This document shows positions 8,820 through 18,238 of a stretch of DNA of 64,000 nt, piece by piece. The stretch lies in assembly GCF_030817215.1 (NCBI RefSeq), contig NZ_JAUSZA010000001.1, forward strand, positions 884,501 to 948,500. Reading direction: 5' to 3'. The DNA is from Paenibacillus sp. V4I3 (GTDB taxonomy: Bacteria; Bacillota; Bacilli; Paenibacillales; NBRC-103111). The notes beneath the pieces are model-generated. The model was not told the DNA's origin and did no database searches. It worked only from the letters and a program-made list of their open reading frames with translations. A program made the translations under genes and the position numbers. Numbering within the stretch: the first letter of the stretch is position 1; each line of letters begins with the position of its first letter.

Positions 8820-11800
8820 TTATTTATACTGGTATTGAACTACAGAACTTTGTTGGCCATCTGGATTTACTATCTTTACTGCTACAAAACCTAGGGTTCC
8901 CGCTGGAACTCTTATTTTAAGTCTAAGGTCGGAGTAGTAAGTCAATAATGGAACTTCCGTAGATCCAAAATATAGTTTTAGATTTGGTGAAAATCCTGTT
9001 CCATCAATGTATAAAATTTCTCCGCCTGCTACAGTTCCGCTAGTTGCACTCAGCTTGGTAATGACTGGGGCAGGAGTTGGGGGCGGTGCATCATACGTAA
9101 ATGCTGAAGTCGCGGTTGTTCCTGTTGGATTTGTGAACACAAGTGGTAATGATCCAGAAACAGCACTGCTAGGTGTAATAATTTTAATTCTAGTGCTTCC
9201 ATAATAGGAAGAGATAGGGACGGATTGGCCATTTAGTTTAACAGTCATATTGGGATCAAAGTTAGTTCCATCTATATAAACTACAGTTCCTCCCGCTAAT
9301 GGCCCATGATTTGGCGTCAAGTTAGTTATAGTAGGAACAGGTAGTTCATAAGTGTAGCCTTGTACAAAAGTAAAGCTTTGTCCATCTGGATTGGTAATTT
9401 TGACATCCACAGTCCCTACACTAGCAGATGATGGTGCAGTCACACTCACTTTTATTGCACTTGTAAAAGTTGTTAAGTTTACAGTCTTACTTCCAAATGT
9501 TACTGTGGCACCCTGCTGAAAACCTGTTCCATTAATAACAATGAGCTCTCCACCAGGCAAAAGTCCTTTATTGGGAGTCAAAGAATTGATCAGCGGAGCC
9601 GGCAATGGAGGAGGTGTAAGATATGTGTAGCCTTTTGCTAGTGTTCCCTCTTGACTATCCGGATTCACCGCTTTTACATCTACTTGTCCAGCAAGTGTGG
9701 ATGAAGGAGCAGACACTTTCAACCGTGACGCAGAATAATAGGTAAGTACGTTTGCCTGATTGCTTCCAAAATAAATCTTCACTCCATTTACGAAGTTTTG
9801 TCCGTCAATATAGATAATCTCTCCTCCAATTTTTTCACCGCTATTCGGCGTTAGCGTTGTAACAACCGGAGCAGCTGGCGGAGGCGGTGCAATAAACGTA
9901 TATCCTGAAGCCAATATGTTTTCTTGTCCGTCTGGATTCACCACTTTTACGTCTACAGGTCCAGCTAATGTCGACGCAGGTGACACAACTTTAATTCTAG
10001 AACTTGAATAAAACGTACTAACAGGAACCTGTGTTGATCCGAAGAACAAATTCATCCCTTGAACAAAGTTTGCGCCATTGATATATAGGATATCTCCTCC
10101 GGCTATAGGCCCAGAATTAGGAGTGATATCTGTAATACTCGGTGCTTGTTGAATAGGCAATTGATTGTAAGTAAATCCACCTGCCATTGTTGCAGATGTA
10201 TTATCAGGATTAACTACTTTTACATCAACAGTTCCTGCATTTGCTACTACAGGTGATGTTACTTTTATTTTCTGACCAGAATAATAAGTAATAATAGGCG
10301 CCTCATCATTACCGAAGTAAACTTTTAAGCCACTTTCAAATTTATTTCCGACAATATACACAATGTCTTTACCGGTTACTAAACCTGTATTTGGAGTAAC
10401 TGATTGTATTTCTAATTTTTCTACCGGAGGTGCAATATATGTATATCCACCAGGTATGGTTAAACTTGATCCATCTGGATTTTGAAAAGAAATATCAACA
10501 ACTCCTTCTTTTACACCAGCTGGAGCTGTCACCTTTAAGTAAGTTGCGTTAGTATTCATATAAATTGGTGCTATTATATCACCGAATTTCACTTGTATAC
10601 CGCTCATAAAGTAATTACCTGTAAATGTTACAATATTCCCGCCAGCTAATGGACCGTTATTGGGATTAATTAAGGACACAGTTGGGTTAGCCATATATTG
10701 ATAGTTAGTGGTGGCCTTCTGCTTATCTGGATTGGATACCGTTACAGTCACTACTCCTTGAGCTCCTGCAGGAACTGTTGCAGTAATCTGCTCTCCGCTT
10801 ACGACCTGAACATTCGTTGCAGGAAATGAGCCAAAAGTAACAATAGCTCCGGGTCTAAACTTGCTTCCGTTAATAGTAACTGTTTCTCCTCCATTTGGAC
10901 TTCCATTATCATTTACAATTGAAGTTACAATTGGAGCTGGGAAAGTTACATTTACATATGCGTCAGGTATCAACCTAGAACGAACTGCACCTGCATAATC
11001 TTTGTAAGATATATTTGAGGTGGAGGCGGAGACTGCAAGATTTCCAGTCTTATTAGAATCTTTAGGTTTAATCTTATATTTGAATACAAGATTATTATTC
11101 TTTAGCTCTTGAAAATTCCAAGTTAATGTATTTCCTGATACTGTTGGTTTTGGGATATTGTTATCGTAGGAGCCTGGTACAATATCAAAATCAGAAGAAA
11201 CAGTATCTGTAACAACAACATTATACGCACTTGCTACACCAATCTCTTTTACGATATTGGAATAAATCTCGGATAATCCTGTTGTTCCAAGAACAAAGTG
11301 ATGATGCTGCTCTGTTGTCGACATTTGTTTTAATAAAATATTAGGACCACTGGTATCTGGATTATCAGTAGGCGATAGCAAAGCAATTGTGTAAAAAACA
11401 ATACCTGCGTCTTTTGCAAGCTGTGCTTTCTGTAATGCATACTCATATGGATTTTGAGTAGGCAGAGTAGCCTCGCCATCAGTCATGATAACAATGACTG
11501 GTTGCGCATCAGGACGATGATTGGAAAGCAAAGCTATAGCTTGATCTATAGAATATCCAGTTGCTGTAGCTCCATTGGCAGATAAGGTGTTAATGTAGCT
11601 TTTTGCAGCAGTTGCATCAGTTGTTAGAGGAAACGTGCCTGTTACACCTTCCGAACTAAAATCCACAATGCCAACCTCATGCTTTGTTAGATCCATAAGA
11701 TCAATAAAGCCTTTTGCTGCATCTTTAGCAGCACTCATTTTTGTAACTCCGTTACCATAACTAGTACCCATACTTCCCGATTTATCAATAATCAGAATGA

Positions 11801-12020
11801 CATCATTGGGCATAATTATGTTAGCTGGCGGTGTCCCCTTAATATCTAATGTAACTTCGGCTTCTTGCTCGGTAGTAATGGTAGACGGGTTGACACTTTT
11901 TGTAACTGATACATAATCATTTACTGCAGCATTGGATTTTGATGTGAACGGAACAGAAAATCCACTAAAAGCCAAAATTAAGACCAATGCAAGCAAAACA
12001 TTCTTGCGAAATCTTTTCAT
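8820..12020 (-). CDS. Secreted vWA protein with 8 IPT/TIG repeats, paralogue of the neighbouring giant protein
   Basis: The 1066-residue product has a signal peptide (1 to about 32), a vWA domain (about 72-255) with DKSGSM at 79-84 and the canonical MTDG motif, a linker beta region, and eight IPT/TIG repeats. The last six repeats are almost identical to the last six of the 1844-residue paralogue. The vWA part is more diverged, and the block of identical 87-residue repeats is absent. No wall-sorting or membrane anchor is visible. Its leader also has a class I c-di-GMP riboswitch plus terminator, so the two genes were duplicated with their control regions. A role as a c-di-GMP-regulated surface or matrix protein is inferred. 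The start is supported by GGGAGGAAGAAC just upstream. Confidence 0.9.
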   Translation of the reverse strand: MKRFRKNVLLALVLILAFSGFSVPFTSKSNAAVNDYVSVTKSVNPSTITTEQEAEVTLDIKGTPPANIIMPNDVILIIDKSGSMGTSYGNGVTKMSAAKDAAKGFIDLMDLTKHEVGIVDFSSEGVTGTFPLTTDATAAKSYINTLSANGATATGYSIDQAIALLSNHRPDAQPVIVIMTDGEATLPTQNPYEYALQKAQLAKDAGIVFYTIALLSPTDNPDTSGPNILLKQMSTTEQHHHFVLGTTGLSEIYSNIVKEIGVASAYNVVVTDTVSSDFDIVPGSYDNNIPKPTVSGNTLTWNFQELKNNNLVFKYKIKPKDSNKTGNLAVSASTSNISYKDYAGAVRSRLIPDAYVNVTFPAPIVTSIVNDNGSPNGGETVTINGSKFRPGAIVTFGSFPATNVQVVSGEQITATVPAGAQGVVTVTVSNPDKQKATTNYQYMANPTVSLINPNNGPLAGGNIVTFTGNYFMSGIQVKFGDIIAPIYMNTNATYLKVTAPAGVKEGVVDISFQNPDGSSLTIPGGYTYIAPPVEKLEIQSVTPNTGLVTGKDIVYIVGNKFESGLKVYFGNDEAPIITYYSGQKIKVTSPVVANAGTVDVKVVNPDNTSATMAGGFTYNQLPIQQAPSITDITPNSGPIAGGDILYINGANFVQGMNLFFGSTQVPVSTFYSSSRIKVVSPASTLAGPVDVKVVNPDGQENILASGYTFIAPPPPAAPVVTTLTPNSGEKIGGEIIYIDGQNFVNGVKIYFGSNQANVLTYYSASRLKVSAPSSTLAGQVDVKAVNPDSQEGTLAKGYTYLTPPPLPAPLINSLTPNKGLLPGGELIVINGTGFQQGATVTFGSKTVNLTTFTSAIKVSVTAPSSASVGTVDVKITNPDGQSFTFVQGYTYELPVPTITNLTPNHGPLAGGTVVYIDGTNFDPNMTVKLNGQSVPISSYYGSTRIKIITPSSAVSGSLPLVFTNPTGTTATSAFTYDAPPPTPAPVITKLSATSGTVAGGEILYIDGTGFSPNLKLYFGSTEVPLLTYYSDLRLKIRVPAGTLGFVAVKIVNPDGQQSSVVQYQYK

Positions 12021-12040
12021 TGTTCTTCCTCCCTTTTATA

Positions 12041-12078
12041 ATAAAAAATAAAAAAGCAATAGCAGATTGCTATTGCTT
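12041..12078 (-). terminator. Intrinsic terminator of the c-di-GMP riboswitch expression platform, gene 2
   Basis: The minus-strand hairpin AAGCAATAGCA-ATC-TGCTATTGCTT is followed by TTTTTATTTTTTAT. It sits between the aptamer and the ribosome-binding site of the second vWA-IPT gene. Compared with the first copy, an extra base pair and compensating changes at the stem base keep the fold. Confidence 0.88.
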
Positions 12079-12095
12079 GAATAAACATTCAAACT

Positions 12096-12183
12096 ATTTG
12101 CAACCTGGCGATCATGAGTAGTCTATTATGACTATCCAAGACCCATAGCTTTGCGTCCCTACATTTCTATAGGTTTGCCGAAT
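12096..12183 (-). promoter_or_regulatory. Class I cyclic di-GMP riboswitch (GEMM-I) upstream of vWA-IPT gene 2
   Basis: The minus strand carries GGCAAACC, the stem CCTATA-GAAA-TGTAGG, GGGACGCAAAGC, an arm with TAGTC-ATAAT-AGACTA, and GATCGCCAGGTTGC. Relative to the first copy the P2 stem changes TATA/TATA to TATA/TGTA, which still pairs, so structure is conserved. A TATAAT at 12217-12212 is a possible -10, but I see no good -35 match. The rest of the 12184-12392 gap is AT-rich and shows no gene. Confidence 0.92.
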
Positions 12184-12392
12184 ATGCAGTTATTTTGTAG
12201 AAATCGAGCATATTATAAGTAAATTTTACCATAAATGATGCATTAAAAGAACACTTATTTTATTAAGTTGTGATAAAGATTTGAGTAATTTTACCTATCA
12301 CCATTCCATTCCTGGATTTACAAGATTGACAAAAGTTTTATTGAAATGAGATGATGAATCCAACCATTCAAATACATTACATAGGAGAAATG

Positions 12393-14321
12393 ATGAATAA
12401 CCTATTATCCCTTTGCATGATAGTCAAAAATGAAGAAAACGTTTTACGAAGATGTCTAGAAAGCGTTAAAAACCTTGTAGATGAAATAATAATTGTCGAT
12501 ACAGGGTCTACGGACAATACAAAGCAAATTGCCTCCGAATTCACAAATAACATATACGATTTCCAATGGATTAATGATTTTTCTGCTGCGCGCAATGAAT
12601 CGCTTCGCAAAGCATCTGGACAATGGATTCTAGTCCTTGATGCCGATGAATATGTTCAGCAGGGAAACATACATGAATTCAAGAACTTTCTAAGTAACTT
12701 AAATAGTACAGAACCAACAGGACTACTACTTCCCATTTTGAATGTAATGGGTCACTCTGCAAATAATAGTAGGATTGTTGAATCATCAGGTGCTAGAGTA
12801 TTTCCTAACCTTCTTGATATTTACTATACAAGACCTATTCATGAACAACTTACTCACAAGCGTGGAAACATTAATTTCATTAAATATCCTTTCTTTATTA
12901 ATCATACGGGTTATACAGATGAGATTGTTCGACAAAAGGACAAATCTAATCGCAATTTACAGATCTTCGAAAGTTTCCAAAACAGCGGCTCCCAATTAGA
13001 TCCGTATTATTGCTTTACTATAGCCAACGAATATCAGAGTATTGGTGATCATAAAAAAGCTCTTTATTATTATCAACGGGCATATAAACGCGCCAAATCG
13101 AATGATAGTTGGCTACCTCATTGCTTAGACAGTATGATAAACACTCTATTTATTCTAGACCGTCTTGCCGATGCCTTAGAATTGATACAAAAGTATCAAA
13201 AACAATGGAAACAATACACTGATTATTACTGCTTAGAGGGTATAATTTACGACCATTTAGGTCTATACGATCTTGCATCCCAAAAATTTAAAGAATGTAT
13301 TAGAATCGCAGAAGAATTTGATAAGAAAAACTCACCCTTTTCTTTAGTTAGCCCTGATTATGGATACTTAATCCCGTATCAAAAGCTTTCCGAGATTTAT
13401 TATAGGCAAAATAATATACCTCAGACTGTATTCTACTTAAGTAAATTACTTAATTTGAATCCAAATAATTTACCTGTTTTATATAAGTTAGTAAACTTAT
13501 TTTGTCACAATGAACAGCCATCTTCGATAATAACATTCCTGGAACAATTTTATTCGATCGAAGTTTCTAATAATGCTATGCTTTTGTTCCACACTACCTT
13601 ACTAATAGGTCATGAGGAGTTAGCTAAACACTACTATCAAAGATCACTTGACTTGAATATAGAGCTTATTCCATTAGATTTACTTCGTTTCGCATTATTA
13701 TTTAAAGATAAAGCTTTATTTGATCAGTATTTAAAATCAGTACATCCCACACTCACTTACAATCAAGCTAGTGTTCATCTTCTCTATTTGGCCTCATTAA
13801 TCTGGCATGAACAAAAGTATTTGGAAATGATTCCGATTCAGTCACACTTAACAATACATTCAAATATAAAAGCTATAATTAATCAAGATGACACTTCCCC
13901 AAATTCTGATATTACGGAAGAATTATTCTCTATAATCATAGATCTTTATAAATTAAAACACTATGAGACTTTCGATCTTATTATGAACCACTTATCAAAT
14001 CCCGTACTTATTAATCTTATTGCAGATTTCTTTTACACTAATAACCAGTTTGATCTAGCGTTAGATTTTTACTCGAATTTGCTAAACAACTCTCAACTTC
14101 ATGCATCAGGTTATGAGAATTTAGCTTTTCTTTATCTCAACCAGGGAATAGTAGACGAAGGATTGGAGTTTTTAGAAAGGGCGATCCACTTGCTTCCTAC
14201 AAAAGCTTCTCTATATCTCTTGTTTTGCAACTACTGCACAGATGCTAGAAGGCAACTAGTTAAGAATAAATTTATCGATTTATTTCCTCATTATAAGCGC
14301 CTTCTTATACTAATTAAATAA
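12393..14321 (+). CDS. Family 2 glycosyltransferase with C-terminal TPR repeats
   Basis: The GT2 catalytic domain is at the N-terminus: LCMIVKNEE at 7-15, DTGSTDNT at 36-43, and the metal-binding DADE at 83-86. About 400 residues of TPR-like helical repeats follow. This architecture is common in enzymes that glycosylate proteins such as flagellin or peptides; the substrate here is unknown. The longest frame starts at 12351, but AGGAG lies 5 bases before the ATG at 12393 and the protein from there begins like its relatives, so I use that start. It is the only clear plus-strand gene and converges on fliT. A similar but shorter GT lies between hag and fliD. Confidence 0.88.
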   Translation: MNNLLSLCMIVKNEENVLRRCLESVKNLVDEIIIVDTGSTDNTKQIASEFTNNIYDFQWINDFSAARNESLRKASGQWILVLDADEYVQQGNIHEFKNFLSNLNSTEPTGLLLPILNVMGHSANNSRIVESSGARVFPNLLDIYYTRPIHEQLTHKRGNINFIKYPFFINHTGYTDEIVRQKDKSNRNLQIFESFQNSGSQLDPYYCFTIANEYQSIGDHKKALYYYQRAYKRAKSNDSWLPHCLDSMINTLFILDRLADALELIQKYQKQWKQYTDYYCLEGIIYDHLGLYDLASQKFKECIRIAEEFDKKNSPFSLVSPDYGYLIPYQKLSEIYYRQNNIPQTVFYLSKLLNLNPNNLPVLYKLVNLFCHNEQPSSIITFLEQFYSIEVSNNAMLLFHTTLLIGHEELAKHYYQRSLDLNIELIPLDLLRFALLFKDKALFDQYLKSVHPTLTYNQASVHLLYLASLIWHEQKYLEMIPIQSHLTIHSNIKAIINQDDTSPNSDITEELFSIIIDLYKLKHYETFDLIMNHLSNPVLINLIADFFYTNNQFDLALDFYSNLLNNSQLHASGYENLAFLYLNQGIVDEGLEFLERAIHLLPTKASLYLLFCNYCTDARRQLVKNKFIDLFPHYKRLLILIK

Positions 14322-14351
14322 AAGATCAGGTGTATACACCTGATCTTTTAT
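14320..14351. terminator. Bidirectional terminator between the convergent GT gene and fliT
   Basis: AAAAGATCAGGTG-TATA-CACCTGATCTTTT is a perfect inverted repeat with T-tracts on both strands. It lies exactly between the convergent stop codons, so it can serve both transcripts. Confidence 0.9.
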
Positions 14352-14726
14352 TTAATTATGCTTATCAATGAAATAACCATCTATCTGTGTAGGTAAAATC
14401 CGATAGCCATCCCGCGCTTTATGACCATTCTCAATCTGTCTAATATTTCGAATTAGCTTCAATTTATAACTATTCATCTTCTCATTTGCTCGGACTTGTA
14501 GATCCATGCATTCTTGAACAATCGCAATTAATTCATGTGGATAATCATTGTCGTTTAAACGAAAATCGATTTGTTCAATTTTCTCTCGAAGCTCGCTTTG
14601 CTCTGTTTGTAATTTGGTTAGCTGCTCTATTGAGTCGTCATTTTCGAAATCCAGTTCCAGGATTTTCTCTATAGATAGCCTCAGTTTAATAAATTGGGAA
14701 TTAAGCGAATTTTGAATGTGTATCAT
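14352..14726 (-). CDS. fliT: FliT-like flagellar export chaperone
   Basis: The 124-residue, mostly helical protein lies immediately after fliS, the usual place for fliT (chaperone for the filament cap protein FliD). The C-terminal pattern ENGHKARDGY...GYFIDKHN resembles the tail of Firmicutes FliT proteins. The ATG overlaps the fliS stop as ATGA, so the genes are translationally coupled. Sequence conservation of FliT is low, so position carries much of the call. Confidence 0.75.
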   Translation of the reverse strand: MIHIQNSLNSQFIKLRLSIEKILELDFENDDSIEQLTKLQTEQSELREKIEQIDFRLNDNDYPHELIAIVQECMDLQVRANEKMNSYKLKLIRNIRQIENGHKARDGYRILPTQIDGYFIDKHN

Positions 14727-15109
14727 ATCGATACCTTATTATTTGACTTTACTACCTTTAACGCTTCCGACCAAGTATCCCTCAACTCTCTAATAAAGTC
14801 TATACACATCTGCAGACTTGCGATATCCAATTCGATATTAGCATAAAATAATCTATCTCTAATAAAGTTGTATAAAGCAAACAATTGATTCGAAATCTCA
14901 TATTTCATATCAAGAGTAATGATAAGCTCATTAATAATATCTTGTGCTTTCTTAAGGTTGATATTTTTTGCCTCATAATCCTTTTTATTCAATCCCTCAA
15001 GAGCTTGCTTCATAAATTTCAGACATCCATTATAGAGCATTAAAGTTAGTTCTCCAGGCTGAGCCGTGTTGACCTGAGTGTTGATGTAAAGATTCTGTGC
15101 CTTATTCAA
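14723..15109 (-). CDS. fliS: FliS, flagellin export chaperone
   Basis: FliS binds unpolymerised flagellin in the cytoplasm and delivers it for export; in B. subtilis it also aids FliW release from flagellin. The family hallmark NTAQPGELTLMLYNGCLKF is at residues 14-32. The longest frame starts at 15142, but the TTG at 15109 is preceded by AAAGGAG at 8 bases and gives the usual FliS N-terminus (MNKAQNLY) and length (128). The gene lies 4 bases after flaG and overlaps fliT by 4 bases. Confidence 0.92.
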   Translation of the reverse strand: MNKAQNLYINTQVNTAQPGELTLMLYNGCLKFMKQALEGLNKKDYEAKNINLKKAQDIINELIITLDMKYEISNQLFALYNFIRDRLFYANIELDIASLQMCIDFIRELRDTWSEALKVVKSNNKVSI

Positions 15110-15113
15110 TGTT

Positions 15114-15506
15114 TTATCTCCTTTCGTCAAAAATAGTACCACTAATCTCCTGTAATTTATCTATTAAATCTAGAAATTTCTCCGGAGGTACTTCTCTAAT
15201 AACTTCATTCGTCTCCGCATTAATTACCTTTACTACTATATCTCCTGATTTTTTATGAACGCTGTACTCAAATTTCTTTTGTACCCCATTTATTGATTTA
15301 TTAGCTTTATCAATAGCTTTTACTATTGCCTCGTCAGAGATGGACAATTCATATCTTTCTTTATGCCTCAACTCAACGTAGGAGGAAATGTCTCCTATAC
15401 TTGAATGATTACTCTCTTCGTTAGTTTTCGTCTTATATGCCGTTGTAACCATATCAGTTTTTGTTTGAGTAACACTCCCTTTAGAAGAAGTAGAATTTAA
15501 GTTCAT
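15114..15506 (-). CDS. flaG: FlaG family flagellar protein
   Basis: The 130-residue protein has a variable, low-complexity N-terminus (residues 1-60) and a conserved C-terminal FlaG domain: KKFEYSVHKKSGDIVVKVI and then NEVIREVPPEKFLDLIDKLQ. FlaG proteins affect filament length, but their biochemical role is poorly defined. In B. subtilis the homologue (YvyC) sits just before fliD-fliS-fliT; here the order is fliD-flaG-fliS-fliT. AAGGGGGACC precedes the ATG. Confidence 0.88.
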   Translation of the reverse strand: MNLNSTSSKGSVTQTKTDMVTTAYKTKTNEESNHSSIGDISSYVELRHKERYELSISDEAIVKAIDKANKSINGVQKKFEYSVHKKSGDIVVKVINAETNEVIREVPPEKFLDLIDKLQEISGTIFDERR

Positions 15507-15521
15507 TTTTGGTCCCCCTTA

Positions 15522-17030
15522 TTATTTGAACTGTTGTGAGAGCCATGACATTTGCGCATTACCATTACCAATTGCAGAATCCATCTTACTGAACATTTGA
15601 AAGTAATAATTTTCTTTACTTGCAAGTTTAGTATCCCATGCAGAAACCTTTCCTTCCAAGATTCCAACTTGGGCTCCTAAATTTGTTGTAATGTTATTAT
15701 ACATACCACCAGACTTTCCTGCTCTAGTATTTAGTGTAGACACAAGATCAGTCATTATATCCGATACTTTCTGAGCTATTCCTCTATCAGTTGAGCCAGG
15801 AGCTCCAACTTTCGAGAATACTTCGATAACTCCTTTTTGATCGGAAGCTAGAGCGGCATCCAACTTGGACTGATCAATAATTAATTTACCTGCAGAGGAT
15901 TGATCACTAGAGTTATAAGTACCTGTACTGATACCTATATTTGCTAAAAAACTAATGGACCCAGTAACATTTGTTACTTTACTAGATACAGCCGTTCTAA
16001 GATCAGAATAAGCTTTCTGTAAAGCATCATCACGTTGAAGTGCGCCACTTTGAGCTTTCTGATTCCAGAGAGTGATCTCGCTATCTTTCATAGCTGTTTT
16101 CTGCTCGTCAGTCAATGGAGAAAATCCTTTGAATTTCGTCTCGTTCAGTTTTGTTGATAATGTGGAAATCATTGTGTTATACTTGTCAACAAAATCCGTA
16201 ATCGATTTCTTAATGCTCGCAATATCTGTACCTACATTCACTGATACGGTTTGACCTACGGCAGTCGTGCCTAGTAAATTATAAGTAACGCCATTCAAAT
16301 TGAAACTATTGGTTGGACGCGTTGTATTTAACCCGTCTATAGTGATGCTAGCATCACTACCTGTCTTTGTTGCTGATGACAATCCTACCATCCCTAAAAC
16401 AGTATTGTTAAAACTCGAGGTTCCAGTAAAATCTATCTTAGCTTGAGCGCCAGTTGAATTAGTCGCAACTACTACTTTGTCTGAGAATGAATCGTAAGTC
16501 ATGGTCACGCCCGCACCAGAAGTATTTACCTGCGATATAAAATCATTTAGTGATTTCGCAGGGTCAACTGTTATTGATTTTCCATTAATAACAACACTAT
16601 TGCTACTCAAAGTAAATCCTAAAGCGGTCGCTTGACTTTGCAAGTCTGCATTAGGGTCTAAGGTCCCCGTTTTACCTGCCGCAGAGTAAATTCCAGATGG
16701 GCTTGCATTACTTGCTACTGATGCTAATTGAGAGATGGAAATCTGATGTGATGCTACCTGTGCAGTCGCATCTGAAGCTACTGTTAATTTAGTAGAATCA
16801 GAGGTAGTTGAAGTTGTTTTCTGCCAGTTAGAGGAAAATCTCAAGTTAAAAGACATATCCTTCAAAGAAGCTGCCATAGTGTTTATGGCACGGTAGGCAT
16901 CCTGCTTCCAATCCAAAGTTTGAACCTTCTGCTTGAGTTTGGTTTGCTGCGCTCTTTCGGCAGTCATCAACTTAGTAACCAAACCGTCTATATCCATACC
17001 TGAGTTTACTCCTGATACCCTAGTTACCAT
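15522..17030 (-). CDS. fliD: FliD, flagellar filament cap protein (HAP2)
   Basis: FliD caps the growing filament and guides flagellin insertion. The N-terminal FliD domain begins VTRVSGVNSGMDIDGLVTKLM, followed by the heptad-rich coiled region QQTKLKQKVQTLDWKQDAY. The C-terminal domain ends with coiled segments and QMSWLSQQF. The product is about 502 residues, normal for the family. I start it at the ATG at 17030 rather than 17042 because AGGATGGTGA lies at a proper distance from it. No sigma-D promoter is obvious directly upstream, so it may be read from hag or from an unrecognised promoter. Confidence 0.93.
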   Translation of the reverse strand: MVTRVSGVNSGMDIDGLVTKLMTAERAQQTKLKQKVQTLDWKQDAYRAINTMAASLKDMSFNLRFSSNWQKTTSTTSDSTKLTVASDATAQVASHQISISQLASVASNASPSGIYSAAGKTGTLDPNADLQSQATALGFTLSSNSVVINGKSITVDPAKSLNDFISQVNTSGAGVTMTYDSFSDKVVVATNSTGAQAKIDFTGTSSFNNTVLGMVGLSSATKTGSDASITIDGLNTTRPTNSFNLNGVTYNLLGTTAVGQTVSVNVGTDIASIKKSITDFVDKYNTMISTLSTKLNETKFKGFSPLTDEQKTAMKDSEITLWNQKAQSGALQRDDALQKAYSDLRTAVSSKVTNVTGSISFLANIGISTGTYNSSDQSSAGKLIIDQSKLDAALASDQKGVIEVFSKVGAPGSTDRGIAQKVSDIMTDLVSTLNTRAGKSGGMYNNITTNLGAQVGILEGKVSAWDTKLASKENYYFQMFSKMDSAIGNGNAQMSWLSQQFK

Positions 17031-17129
17031 TGTAATCACCATCCTATGTTTCTATAAGGTTATAAATCTAACTATTGAATCTATATACTATATATATCGA
17101 AATTTGATCTCTCAAATTATAGAGATATT

Positions 17130-18179
17130 TTATATTTTTAATAATCTTTCTTTAGCCTGTTTATATTGGTACTTTGCAGAAATCTCATAGAACCTCTTAG
17201 CTTCATTTATGTTACCTGTCAGTTCGTAAAAAATCCCCAGATTGTAGGCTGCTTTATAAGATCCTACGCCATCTACTGATGTATATTTTTCTGTCTCTCC
17301 AATTTCTAGCGCTTTCAAAAAACTGGTTTCAATATTCTGTATTTTACCGGTATCCATTGCCAATAATCCAATCAGAAAAGGTAAGTCAGGGAAATTTGGG
17401 TACACGCTTAAGTAAGAATCTAGTAATTCTTCTGCTTCAACGCTCTGGCCTAAGTTCTTGAGCGCATAGCCTAAGGAAACAAGCATAACAGGGAAGTAAT
17501 ATTTCGATTCCTCAACCTGCTCCAAAGCTTTAAAAAAAGTATCACGCGCTTGTGGATATTGTTGATGGGAGAAGTACAACTTTCCCAATTGATATAGCAT
17601 ATATCCATCGTTAGGAAATTGTTCTAAGTGTCTGCTGTATATCTCTAAATACTTTTGATATTTATCTTTGTCATCATACTGATCTGAGCGATACCCAGTA
17701 TGTATTATTTTCACGTTCAAAGCCATGAATTCGGCTATTATATCATTATCATATAATTGTTCATGTACTCTACCTTTGAAATAATATCTTTTATTGTTAG
17801 GAAAAAATCTTACCATTCTATGTTTTGTAACTTCATTATCTTGCATATTAAAGATGATTACCGTACCAGCTTGTTTTGGATGGAGTGATATAAATTCATT
17901 AATTTGATCTTTCGTCTCTTCTGTAAGCCTCTCATCAGCATCTAGTATGAGAATATAGTCCCCTGTTGCTTGGGCTATCGATGCATTCCTTGCTTCTGAA
18001 AAATCATGATTCCAAGTAAATCGGCTCACTTTTGCCCCTAATTTCATTGCGATTTCCATTGTTCGATCTTCAGACCCGGTATCCATTACTATTTTCTCGT
18101 AAGACTCAGGAATGCTATTTAAAGCATCACTAATGTTTGCTTCTTCATTTCGAACGATCATACAAACACTTACCTTCAT
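17130..18179 (-). CDS. Family 2 glycosyltransferase with TPR repeats, inside the flagellin cluster
   Basis: GT2 motifs are clear: SVCMIVRNEE at 4-13, DTGSEDRT at 33-40, DADE at 80-83. TPR-like repeats fill residues 185-349 (YMLYQLGKLYFSHQQYPQARDTF and later units). The gene lies between hag and fliD, which suggests O-glycosylation of flagellin. That is inference from position, though glycosyltransferases between hag and fliD occur in other Firmicutes. GGGGGAA precedes the ATG at 18179; the longer frame to 18209 lacks a better signal. The hag terminator separates it from hag, so expression may depend on readthrough. Confidence 0.87.
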   Translation of the reverse strand: MKVSVCMIVRNEEANISDALNSIPESYEKIVMDTGSEDRTMEIAMKLGAKVSRFTWNHDFSEARNASIAQATGDYILILDADERLTEETKDQINEFISLHPKQAGTVIIFNMQDNEVTKHRMVRFFPNNKRYYFKGRVHEQLYDNDIIAEFMALNVKIIHTGYRSDQYDDKDKYQKYLEIYSRHLEQFPNDGYMLYQLGKLYFSHQQYPQARDTFFKALEQVEESKYYFPVMLVSLGYALKNLGQSVEAEELLDSYLSVYPNFPDLPFLIGLLAMDTGKIQNIETSFLKALEIGETEKYTSVDGVGSYKAAYNLGIFYELTGNINEAKRFYEISAKYQYKQAKERLLKI

Positions 18180-18196
18180 AGTTCCCCCTATATAAC

Positions 18197-18226
18197 GAAA
18201 AAAGCCCAAATACTTGGGCTTTTTTT
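18197..18226 (-). terminator. Terminator after hag
   Basis: The hairpin AAAGCCCAA-GTAT-TTGGGCTTT followed by TTTCG lies 12 bases beyond the hag stop on the minus strand. It would let flagellin mRNA accumulate as a separate transcript while limiting readthrough into the glycosyltransferase. Confidence 0.88.
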
Positions 18227-18238
18227 CTAGTTTGAAAA

